Shown here piece after piece: positions 1 through 5,064 of a stretch of DNA of 5,812 nt. Position 1 is the first letter of the stretch; each line of letters starts with the position of its first letter. The stretch is from contig CAJOFG010000032.1 of NCBI GenBank assembly GCA_905233965.1, positions 12,695 through 18,506 on the forward strand, read 5' to 3'. The notes beneath the pieces are model-generated. The model worked only from the letters and a program-made list of their open reading frames with translations. It was not told the DNA's origin and searched no databases. Source of the DNA: an uncultured Selenomonadaceae bacterium. GTDB lineage: Bacteria > Bacillota > Negativicutes > Selenomonadales > Selenomonadaceae. The position numbers and the translations under genes were made by a program.

Positions 1-153
1 GCCGGAAGTTTCGACTACGACAGCGTGAATTTCGTTTTGCAATCCCTCGACGAATACAAATTGCCGGAGGACGACGCGAAAAAAATTTCCGGTATAAAAT
101 CCGCCGTGAACAAATTGGATTGGGACGAAGTTAAAAAACTTTTGGAAAATTGA
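1..153 (+). CDS. C-terminal fragment of an unidentified protein, possibly a signalling (hybrid kinase / response-regulator type) protein
   Basis: The reading frame is open from the first base and ends in TGA at 151-153, giving the last 50 residues of a protein whose start lies before the window. The tail is acidic and lysine-rich, apparently helical, with FDYDSVNFVLQSLDEYKLP near its start and KLDWDEVKKLLEN at its end. This pattern (FDYD, then a helix, then YKLP/YKIP, then DWD and a closing helix) resembles, from memory, the extreme C-termini of hybrid histidine kinases or receiver/Hpt proteins of Negativicutes. No phosphorylatable His or Asp motif is visible in the fragment, so the function is a guess. 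The gene is followed by a strong intrinsic terminator and is therefore probably the last gene of its transcription unit. That it is the end of a coding region is fairly sure from frame and codon use; the family is not. Confidence 0.6.
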   Translation, partial: AGSFDYDSVNFVLQSLDEYKLPEDDAKKISGIKSAVNKLDWDEVKKLLEN

Positions 154-176
154 ACAATAATTGACGTGAAAAGAAA

Positions 177-218
177 TTCCGCAACGGTTATCAAAAATTG
201 TTGCGGAAAATTTTTTTT
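177..218 (+). terminator. Rho-independent terminator after the first gene
   Basis: A 9-bp perfect stem, TTCCGCAAC (177-185) pairing with GTTGCGGAA (200-208), encloses a 14-base loop. Two A residues and a run of eight T (211-218) follow. It starts 24 bases after the stop codon of the upstream fragment, the expected position. It also shows that the TTG at 198, from which the glf frame is open, is not the glf start, because that codon lies inside the terminator hairpin. Confidence 0.85.
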
Positions 219-242
219 GTTCCGGATTTAATTTTGAAGTTG

Positions 243-271
243 TTGAAATTTATAATTGTTTACTGTAAACT
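243..271 (+). promoter_or_regulatory. Candidate sigma-A-type promoter for glf
   Basis: TTGAAA (243-248) is followed after 17 bases by TAAACT (266-271), a reasonable -35/-10 pair placed 31 bases before the glf ATG. A perfect TATAAT is also present at 251-256, but its best -35 at 17-base spacing is only TTAATT (228-233). Either could serve, and the region is AT-rich, so chance matches are likely. A promoter here is expected, because a terminator lies just upstream. Confidence 0.45.
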
Positions 272-302
272 TTCCGTAAAATTTAATGACGGAGGTTTTT
301 TT

Positions 303-1442
303 ATGTTTGACGTTATCGTTATCGGTGCCGGATTCGCCGGCGCGGTTCTTGCCGAACGCTTTGCAACTCAACGCAACAAAAAAGTTTTGCTCGTCGAACG
401 TCGCCGGCACATCGCCGGAAATTGTTACGACGAAACGGACGAAAACGGAATTTTGATTCACAAATACGGTCCTCACCTTTTCCACACGGACGATGAAGGC
501 GTTTGGAAATATCTTTCCGCTTTCACCGATTGGACGGTTTATCATCACAAAGTTTTGGCGATGATTGACGGAAAAACCGTTCCGATTCCGTTCAACTTCA
601 ACACGTTGCACGAAGTTTTTCCGAAAAGTTTGGCGGAGCGTTTGGAAAATGCCCTGCTCAAAAATTATGAGTACGGAAAAAAAATTCCGATTCTCGAATT
701 GAAAAAATCCGACGACAAAGATTTGCAGTTCCTCGCCGACTTCGTTTACGAAAAAATTTTTCTCCACTACACAAGCAAACAGTGGGGTAAGGCTCCGGAA
801 GAAATTGACGGCGCGGTTACGGCTCGCGTTCCGGTTTTCGTCGGACGCGACGACAGATATTTTAACGACAGATTTCAAGCGTTGCCGACTCACGGATACA
901 CCGCGCTGATTCAAAAAATGATTGAACATAAAAATATTAAACTCATGCTCAACACGGATTGCAAAGAGATTATCGAAATTCGCGACGGCGAAATTTATTT
1001 TCTCGGACAAAAATTTTCCGGGCAACTCGTTTACACCGGACAGCTTGACGAACTTTTTGATTTCAAATTCGGCACGCTCCCCTATCGCAGCGTGAACATG
1101 AAATTTGAAACCGTCAACGAAGAACATTTTCAGCCGGCGGCGACCGTGAATTATCCGAACAATTACGATTTCACCCGGATAACCGAATTTAAAAACATTC
1201 ACCCGACGAAGTCAGACCGCACGACAATTTTGAAAGAGTATCCGCAGGAACACATTCCCGGAAAAAATACTCCGTACTATCCGATTTTCACCGACGCGGC
1301 GAACGAAGCTTACCAAAAATATTCCGGCGAAGCGGAAAAAATTTCAAACCTCATTCCCGCCGGACGACTTGCCGAATATCGTTATTACGATATGGACGAC
1401 ATGGTTAAACGTGCGCTGGAAATTTTTGAGTCGATAAAATAA
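303..1442 (+). CDS. glf: UDP-galactopyranose mutase
   Basis: This 379-residue cytosolic flavoenzyme interconverts UDP-galactopyranose and UDP-galactofuranose, the donor for galactofuranose in surface glycans. Length fits the family (about 370-390). Visible marks, numbered from the ATG at 303, are the FAD-binding GAGFAG at 8-13 close to the N-terminus, RRRHIAGN at 33-40, YGPHLFHT at 55-62, YTSKQWG at 156-162, a DDRYFND segment around 183-189, YTGQLDELFDF from 244, LPYRS at 259-263 and the C-terminal GRLAEYRYYDMD at 354-365. The start is set by GGAGG at 291-295, seven bases before the ATG, and by the FAD-binding strand beginning at residue 3. The frame is open 35 codons further upstream, but that part overlaps a terminator and encodes no conserved sequence. 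Terminators on both sides make it a lone gene with no glycosyltransferase neighbour in view. Family assignment is firm; the glycan made is unknown. Confidence 0.96.
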   Translation: MFDVIVIGAGFAGAVLAERFATQRNKKVLLVERRRHIAGNCYDETDENGILIHKYGPHLFHTDDEGVWKYLSAFTDWTVYHHKVLAMIDGKTVPIPFNFNTLHEVFPKSLAERLENALLKNYEYGKKIPILELKKSDDKDLQFLADFVYEKIFLHYTSKQWGKAPEEIDGAVTARVPVFVGRDDRYFNDRFQALPTHGYTALIQKMIEHKNIKLMLNTDCKEIIEIRDGEIYFLGQKFSGQLVYTGQLDELFDFKFGTLPYRSVNMKFETVNEEHFQPAATVNYPNNYDFTRITEFKNIHPTKSDRTTILKEYPQEHIPGKNTPYYPIFTDAANEAYQKYSGEAEKISNLIPAGRLAEYRYYDMDDMVKRALEIFESIK

Positions 1443-1444
1443 TT

Positions 1445-1469
1445 TTTGACGTTGCGTCGAATTTTTTTT
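1445..1469 (+). terminator. Short rho-independent terminator after glf
   Basis: Immediately after the glf stop codon, TTTGACG (1445-1451) pairs with CGTCGAA (1455-1461), including one G-U wobble, around a three-base loop. Eight T follow at 1462-1469. The stem is short, so efficiency may be partial, but position and T-run are typical. Confidence 0.65.
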
Positions 1470-1480
1470 GGGTGTAAAAT
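1452..1480 (+). promoter_or_regulatory. Candidate promoter for the rph operon
   Basis: TTGCGT (1452-1457), 17 bases, then TAAAAT (1475-1480) form a plausible sigma-A-type promoter that would start transcription about 40 bases before the rph start. Its -35 element lies within the hairpin of the glf terminator. A weaker alternative is TTGGGT (1468-1473) with TATACG (1491-1496). The evidence is sequence resemblance only. Confidence 0.35.
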
Positions 1481-1529
1481 AACCGAAATTTATACGAACG
1501 GAAAATTGAATCGTGAGGGGAAATTTTTT

Positions 1530-2270
1530 TTGCTGAGAACCGACAAACGAAAATCTGACGAAATGCGGAAAGTTTTTTTGCAACGACGTTTCCAACTTTA
1601 CCCCGCCGGCTCCGCGATCATCGAAGTCGGAAATACAAAAGTCGTCTGCGCCGCGACCGTCGAGGAGTCCGTACCTTTTTTTTTGAAGGGCACCGGAACC
1701 GGCTGGTTGACGGCGGAATATTCTCTTTTGCCCGGCGCGACGAAAATTCGTGCCAAGCGTGAAGTAAAATCCGTTTCCGGGCGGACTGCCGAAATTCAGC
1801 GGTTAATCGGTCGTGCTTTGCGAACCGTAACGGATTTGTCCGCGCTCGGCGAACGGACGATAAAAATTGACTGCGACGTTTTGCAAGCTGACGGGGGGAC
1901 ACGAACCGCATCTGTTACCGGAGCATTTGTCGCGCTTGTAGAAGCTTGCGAAACGATTTACGAACCCGGCGGAATTTTTCCGGTGAAAGATTTCGTCGCG
2001 GCAATTTCTGCCGGCATTTCGGAGAGCGGCGAAAAAATTTTGGATTTGAATTTCGCGGAAGATTCCTCCGCACTCGCCGACTGCAACGTCGTAATGACCG
2101 GAGCCGGCGAACTCGTCGAAGTGCAGATAACCGGAGAAAAAAAATCTTTCACCCGGCAAGATTTGAATGAAATTTTGGACTTGACGGAAAAAGGTATCGA
2201 AGAATTGATTTCCCTGCAAAAAGATGCGTTGGGCAGAGATTTGGTCTGGCGCGTCGGGAGGGTCGGCTGA
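1530..2270 (+). CDS. rph: RNase PH (tRNA nucleotidyltransferase)
   Basis: RNase PH is a phosphorolytic 3'-5' exoribonuclease that trims the 3' ends of tRNA precursors and other RNAs, releasing nucleoside diphosphates; it works as a hexameric ring. The 246-residue product matches family length. Visible are the N-terminal LRTDKRKSDEMR (family RxDGR...R), GNTKVVCAATVEE, GWLTAEYSLLPGAT, SGRTAEIQRLIGR around 83-95, the phosphate-site ADGGTRTAS from 120, and EDSSALAD with D178 and D184 six residues apart, matching the two catalytic Asp of the family. I chose the TTG at 1530 because GAGGGG (1515-1520) lies nine bases upstream and the family N-terminus begins there; the frame stays open upstream without conservation, and the first ATG (1563) would remove conserved residues. 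It differs from consensus at DKR (usually DGR) and at EVQITGEKKSF (usually EVQGTAEG-F). The gene overlaps the next by one base (TGATG). Confidence 0.94.
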   Translation: MLRTDKRKSDEMRKVFLQRRFQLYPAGSAIIEVGNTKVVCAATVEESVPFFLKGTGTGWLTAEYSLLPGATKIRAKREVKSVSGRTAEIQRLIGRALRTVTDLSALGERTIKIDCDVLQADGGTRTASVTGAFVALVEACETIYEPGGIFPVKDFVAAISAGISESGEKILDLNFAEDSSALADCNVVMTGAGELVEVQITGEKKSFTRQDLNEILDLTEKGIEELISLQKDALGRDLVWRVGRVG

Positions 2271-2863
2271 TGAAAAAAATTGTTGCCGCCACGAAAAATC
2301 CCGGCAAGTTGAAAGAAATTATTTCCGCGCTGAAGGAACTTCCCGCCGAAATTGTTTCTCTCGCCGATTTTGAAAATATTCCGGACGCGATTGAGGACGG
2401 AAAAACTTTTGAGGAGAACGCGCTGATTAAAGCAAAATTTTTCGCTGAGAAAACCGGTTGCGCCTGTCTTGCCGACGACTCCGGTTTGGAAGTCGATGCA
2501 CTCGGCGGAAAGCCCGGAGTTTTGTCCGCACGTTTCGCCGGCTTTCATGCGGACGACGGAACGAACAATCAAAAGTTGCTCGACGAATTGGAAAAAATCG
2601 GCGTTAAAGAATCTCCCGCCCGCTATCGTTGTGCGCTGTGTTTTTACGACACGGACGGAAATAAAATCGAAACTTTCGGCACGGTTGAAGGCACGATAAA
2701 AATTTTTCCGAAAGGCACCGGCGGGTTCGGGTACGATCCTTATTTTTACATCAACGAATCAAAAACTATGGCGGAGCTTACGCCTGACGAAAAAGATAAA
2801 ATCAGTCACAGGGGAGAGGCACTGAGAAAAATTGTGCCGGCATTAAAGGGGCGATTGCTTTGA
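2270..2863 (+). CDS. rdgB: XTP/dITP diphosphatase (RdgB/HAM1 family)
   Basis: The enzyme hydrolyses non-canonical purine triphosphates (dITP, ITP, XTP) to monophosphate plus pyrophosphate, keeping deaminated bases out of DNA and RNA. The 197-residue length is typical. Family motifs are present in order: TKNPGKLKE at 8-16, the metal/catalytic LADDSGLEVDALGG with D69 and D70, PGVLSARFAG at 82-91, GGFGYDPYF at 151-159 for base recognition, and KISHRGEAL at 177-185. The ATG overlaps the rph stop codon by one base and is preceded by GGGAGGG (2256-2262) with seven bases of spacing, which fixes the start and implies translational coupling. The same pair and order (rph-ysnA) occurs in Bacillus subtilis. 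Nothing is truncated or unusual. Confidence 0.96.
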   Translation: MKKIVAATKNPGKLKEIISALKELPAEIVSLADFENIPDAIEDGKTFEENALIKAKFFAEKTGCACLADDSGLEVDALGGKPGVLSARFAGFHADDGTNNQKLLDELEKIGVKESPARYRCALCFYDTDGNKIETFGTVEGTIKIFPKGTGGFGYDPYFYINESKTMAELTPDEKDKISHRGEALRKIVPALKGRLL

Positions 2864-3345
2864 AAATCGGAATTATAAGTGACACACACGGAAATTGGTC
2901 AGCGATAGACAAAGCGATCGAACTTGCACAAAATCCGGAAATGTGGTTGCATCTCGGCGACTGCCTCCCGGACGCGGAATATTTGCAATCGGTTACGGAG
3001 GTTCCGGTTTTCGGAGTCGCCGGAAATTGCGATTGGCCCATGCAGGGCGGTTGTTACGAAAGAATTGTCGATGTTGCCGGACACAAAATTTTTTTGACGC
3101 ACGGACACAATTACGGAGTCCGTTACACGCCGGAATACGTTGTAGAGGCGGCCGAATCTCAGGGCGCGGACATTGCGATTTACGGTCACACGCACATTGC
3201 CGAAATTTTTCCCGGTACTCCTTACATTTTGAATCCGGGCAGTGCGTCGCGTCCCCGTGACGAAAATCGCGGCTCATTCATGATAATGGATTTGGAACCC
3301 GGCGCAGAGCCGAAAGTAAATTTAATTCGTCTCGGCAAAGATTAG
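2860..3345 (+). CDS. YfcE-like metallophosphoesterase
   Basis: This is a small (161-residue) calcineurin-like phosphoesterase of the YfcE/MJ0936/YsnB group, which are two-metal cytosolic phosphodiesterases whose natural substrates are poorly defined. All metal ligands are visible: D8 and H10 in SDTHGN, D34 in HLGDC, N56 in AGNCD, H81 and H83 in THGH, and H110 and H112 in YGHTH, followed by NPGSASRPR. The start is TTG at 2860, which overlaps the TGA of the preceding gene by four bases. AAAGGGG (2845-2851) sits eight bases upstream, and the first residues MKIGIISDTHG are exactly the family's first strand, so no other start fits. Position after rph and rdgB corresponds to ysnB of Bacillus subtilis. 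The family call is firm; the biological substrate is not known. Confidence 0.93.
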   Translation: MKIGIISDTHGNWSAIDKAIELAQNPEMWLHLGDCLPDAEYLQSVTEVPVFGVAGNCDWPMQGGCYERIVDVAGHKIFLTHGHNYGVRYTPEYVVEAAESQGADIAIYGHTHIAEIFPGTPYILNPGSASRPRDENRGSFMIMDLEPGAEPKVNLIRLGKD

Positions 3346-3357
3346 GAGGATTTTGAA

Positions 3358-3855
3358 ATGGATTCGATTTTTACCCGGACAAGCGTCCGCTCGTTTGAAG
3401 ATCGCGAAGTCGAACGCGAAAAGATAGACAAAATTTTGGACGCGGCATTTGCATCGCCGACTGCCAAAAATCAACAACCTTGGGAATTTTTCGTCGTCAC
3501 GAACAAAGAAGTTTTGCAAAAACTCGGTGAAGTTTCGCCCTACGCCGGACCGGCAAAAAATGCTCCCGCCGCAATCGTCATCGCTTACAAAAAGGAGGGT
3601 CTGCCCGTTCCGGAGAAAGCGCAAATCGACTGCGCGATAGCCACCGAAAATATTTGGCTGGAATGTGACGCGCTCGGTTTGGGCGGCGTTATGTTGGGAA
3701 TTGCGCCGGAGCAGGAGCGAATGGAGAACGTCGCGAAAGCAATCAACTTGCCGGATCATTTGCTTGCCTTTACGGTTTTTCCCTTCGGTTATCCGAAAAA
3801 CAAAAAGCCGCAAAAAAATCGGCGCGACGAATCAAAAATTCACTTCATCGAGTAA
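3358..3855 (+). CDS. Small nitroreductase-family FMN oxidoreductase
   Basis: The 165-residue protein belongs to the nitroreductase fold, homodimeric FMN enzymes that use NAD(P)H to reduce nitroaromatics, quinones or unknown substrates. Family marks are RTSVRSF at 7-13 (N-terminal FMN phosphate-binding arginines), SPTAKNQQPWEFFVV from 33 (FMN contact and dimer region), ATENIWLECDALGLGGVMLGI in the second half, and FPFGYP near the C-terminus. It is shorter than NfsB-type enzymes and fits the compact group common in anaerobic Firmicutes. The ATG has a strong AGGAGGA (3344-3350) seven bases upstream; this site overlaps the TAG stop of the phosphoesterase, so the two genes are in one unit only 12 bases apart. 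The physiological substrate cannot be told from sequence. Confidence 0.92.
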   Translation: MDSIFTRTSVRSFEDREVEREKIDKILDAAFASPTAKNQQPWEFFVVTNKEVLQKLGEVSPYAGPAKNAPAAIVIAYKKEGLPVPEKAQIDCAIATENIWLECDALGLGGVMLGIAPEQERMENVAKAINLPDHLLAFTVFPFGYPKNKKPQKNRRDESKIHFIE

Positions 3856-3884
3856 AAAATTTTTTTTCGGGTGAAAATAAAATC

Positions 3885-4487
3885 ATGAGTTCACAAGCTA
3901 TGACGGCTCTTGTCGAGTCGTTGATGAAATTGCCGGGTGTCGGTTCAAAAACTGCCGCCCGGTTGGCTTATTATATCGTCGATATGAAATCCGACGACGT
4001 GGAAAATTTGGCGGCGGCAATTCGCAACGTGAAGTCCGGCACTCATGCCTGTTCGATCTGTTTCAATACGATTGACAAAAGTCGCGACGTTTGCGAAATT
4101 TGCGCCTCGACAAAACGCGACGATAAAATTATTTGCGTCGTCAAAGATTCAAAAGATTTGGATGCCATCGAACGCGCCGGATTTTACACCGGGAAATATC
4201 ACGTCACCGGCGGTTTAATTTCTCCGCTTGCCGGAATTACTCAGGAAGATATTCGGTTGCGTGAATTGTTAAAGCGTGTCGGCGAAAATGACATTGAGGA
4301 AATTATTATCGCGTTCGAGCCGACGGTCGAAGGTGACGCGACGGCTTTATTCATTGCCCGGCTTTTAAATCCCGCCGGCGTAAAAGTTACGAAACTTGCA
4401 AGGGGGCTGGCTGTCGGCACGGATTTTTCCGGCACCGACAGCGTGACAATCGCGAAGGCGATAGAAAATCGTGTTCCCGTCAACTAG
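3885..4487 (+). CDS. recR: Recombination mediator protein RecR
   Basis: RecR works with RecO (and RecF) to load RecA onto SSB-coated single-stranded DNA during gap repair; it forms a ring-like tetramer. The 200-residue product has the family layout: helix-hairpin-helix LMKLPGVGSKTAARLAYYI at 13-31, a zinc finger with C56, C59, C70 and C73, then a Toprim domain from about 80 with ICVVKDSKDLDAIE, GGLISPLAGIT and EPTVEGDATALFIARLL. The ATG at 3885 gives the usual N-terminal length; its ribosome-binding site is weak, only GGGTG at 3869-3873 eleven bases away. Two usually well-kept stretches differ: TNPTxEGEATA reads FEPTVEGDATA, and the C-terminal GLPVGGDLEYADEVTL reads GLAVGTDFSGTDSVTI. The stop codon TAG is made from the TA target plus the first G of the inserted MITE. 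recR is usually near dnaX-ybaB; that neighbour is not seen here. Confidence 0.95.
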   Translation: MSSQAMTALVESLMKLPGVGSKTAARLAYYIVDMKSDDVENLAAAIRNVKSGTHACSICFNTIDKSRDVCEICASTKRDDKIICVVKDSKDLDAIERAGFYTGKYHVTGGLISPLAGITQEDIRLRELLKRVGENDIEEIIIAFEPTVEGDATALFIARLLNPAGVKVTKLARGLAVGTDFSGTDSVTIAKAIENRVPVN

Positions 4488-4502
4488 GGCGTGTTGGTAA
4501 AG
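4487..4502 (+). repeat. Left terminal inverted repeat of the MITE
   Basis: GGGCGTGTTGGTAAAG matches the reverse complement of 4625-4640 except at 4490 (C here, T in the other copy). It is preceded by TA. Its first G completes the recR stop codon. Confidence 0.85.
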
Positions 4503-4542
4503 ACGAACGCACGCCGATGACGGTTATTTTTCCGTCCGGACT

Positions 4543-4571
4543 TTGTCAAAATTTCTTGAAATATGTACGAT
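4543..4571 (+). promoter_or_regulatory. Candidate promoter inside the MITE facing ylqD-rimM
   Basis: TTGTCA (4543-4548, five of six consensus bases), 17 bases, then TACGAT (4566-4571, four of six) sit in the unpaired centre of the element and point toward ylqD. This would place a transcript start about 90 bases before the ylqD ATG. Support is resemblance to the sigma-A consensus only. Confidence 0.35.
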
Positions 4572-4624
4572 ATTCCTGCGAAATCGTCGGACGAAAAAAT
4601 TCCACGTCACGTCGCACATTCTTA

Positions 4625-4640
4625 CTTTACCAACACACCC
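4625..4640 (-). repeat. Right terminal inverted repeat of the MITE
   Basis: On the minus strand this reads GGGTGTGTTGGTAAAG, the partner of 4487-4502 with one difference. It is followed by TA at 4641-4642, the second copy of the presumed target dinucleotide. Confidence 0.85.
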
Positions 4641-4668
4641 TAAAATATTTTTTTGGAGGAAAAAAATC

Positions 4669-5064
4669 ATGGACAAAATTACCGTAAACGTTCCGGTGAC
4701 AGTTAAGGCGAAACTCACCGAGAAACTCAAAAAAAGACTTATCGAGGACTTCACCAAAACCGCCGAACAAATGGATTTGGAAATCAAACAGGTTGAGCTT
4801 GACCGCCAACATGAATTGAATGAAAATCCGGAGCACATCGCCGAAATAAATCAATTCTTCGGAAACGAAATTGCCAAGCGTCAACAGCACCGCGATGAGG
4901 CTCTTGCACGCAAAGAGAATATCGAAAAACTTCCTCTCGGCGCGGAAATTATTCAAGGCACTTTGGAGCGCACCGCTGAATTGAAAATCGGCGGAGATAT
5001 GCGCGAATTGATGAACGTCGAAGTTCTTGTGGAGGATGACAAAATAATTGCAATACGCGGATAA
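4669..5064 (+). CDS. ylqD: YlqD family protein
   Basis: This 131-residue, highly charged protein resembles YlqD, a family of unknown function that in Firmicutes is encoded beside rimM. The N-terminal MDKITVNVPVTVKAKLTE is followed by a long helical, probably coiled-coil part (about 15-85, rich in K, E and Q). A short C-terminal segment follows with LPLGAEIIQGTLERTAELKIGGDM (about 90-113) and a closing strand EVLVEDDKIIAIRG, compatible with a small beta domain. No signal peptide or membrane segment is seen. The ATG is set by GGAGG (4655-4659) nine bases upstream. The frame is open back to 4543, but that extension would lie in the MITE and encode its right inverted repeat, so it is rejected. 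The next gene, rimM, starts inside its last codons. The family call rests on sequence feel plus the rimM neighbour; the function is unknown. Confidence 0.85.
   Translation: MDKITVNVPVTVKAKLTEKLKKRLIEDFTKTAEQMDLEIKQVELDRQHELNENPEHIAEINQFFGNEIAKRQQHRDEALARKENIEKLPLGAEIIQGTLERTAELKIGGDMRELMNVEVLVEDDKIIAIRG

Larger units (their letters stand above)
4487..4640. mobile_element. MITE-like non-autonomous element, 154 bp, with 16-bp terminal inverted repeats and TA flanks
   Basis: The ends are GGGCGTGTTGGTAAAG (4487-4502) and CTTTACCAACACACCC (4625-4640), inverted copies that match at 15 of 16 positions. Each end is flanked by TA (4485-4486 and 4641-4642), consistent with a TA target duplication. Inward of the ends, complementarity continues imperfectly for roughly 35 more bases per arm, including ATTTTTCCGTCCG (4526-4538) against CGGACGAAAAAAT (4588-4600). 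A centre of about 45 bases is left unpaired. No transposase or other convincing gene lies inside, so the element must depend on a transposase elsewhere. TA duplications are typical of IS630/Tc1-mariner elements, and short TA-containing duplications also occur in parts of the IS5 family, so the parent is undecided. It separates recR from ylqD. What is seen is the repeat structure; mobility is inferred. Confidence 0.78.

Noticed and set aside
198..302. Longer glf start at TTG 198 adding 35 residues
   Set aside because: It lies in the hairpin of an intrinsic terminator, encodes no conserved residues, and a good GGAGG precedes the ATG at 303.
228..1202. Long antisense open frame over glf
   Set aside because: It is a mirror of glf codon use, with no recognisable motif and no ribosome-binding site; glf is certain on the plus strand.
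3856..3884. Promoter with -10 TAAAAT at 3878-3883 for recR
   Set aside because: It would start transcription inside the coding region, after the ATG, and recR is 29 bases from the upstream gene, so co-transcription is more likely.
4519..4536. GACGG...CCGTC hairpin as a terminator after recR
   Set aside because: The stem is five bases and no T-run follows; the bases are better explained as part of the MITE arm.
4487..4640. A riboswitch or structured leader for ylqD
   Set aside because: The symmetrical ends, TA flanks and clean empty-site reconstruction fit an inserted element better; no known riboswitch core was recognised.
4543..4668. Longer ylqD start at TTG 4543 adding 42 residues
   Set aside because: The extension is the right half of the MITE, including its inverted repeat; the ATG at 4669 has GGAGG at proper spacing and begins the family-like N-terminus.
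5036..5047. ATG-ACA-AAA-TAA mini-frame just before the rimM TTG, as a leader or regulatory peptide
   Set aside because: It touches the GGAGG directly with no spacing and is only three codons inside ylqD, so chance is the simplest reading.
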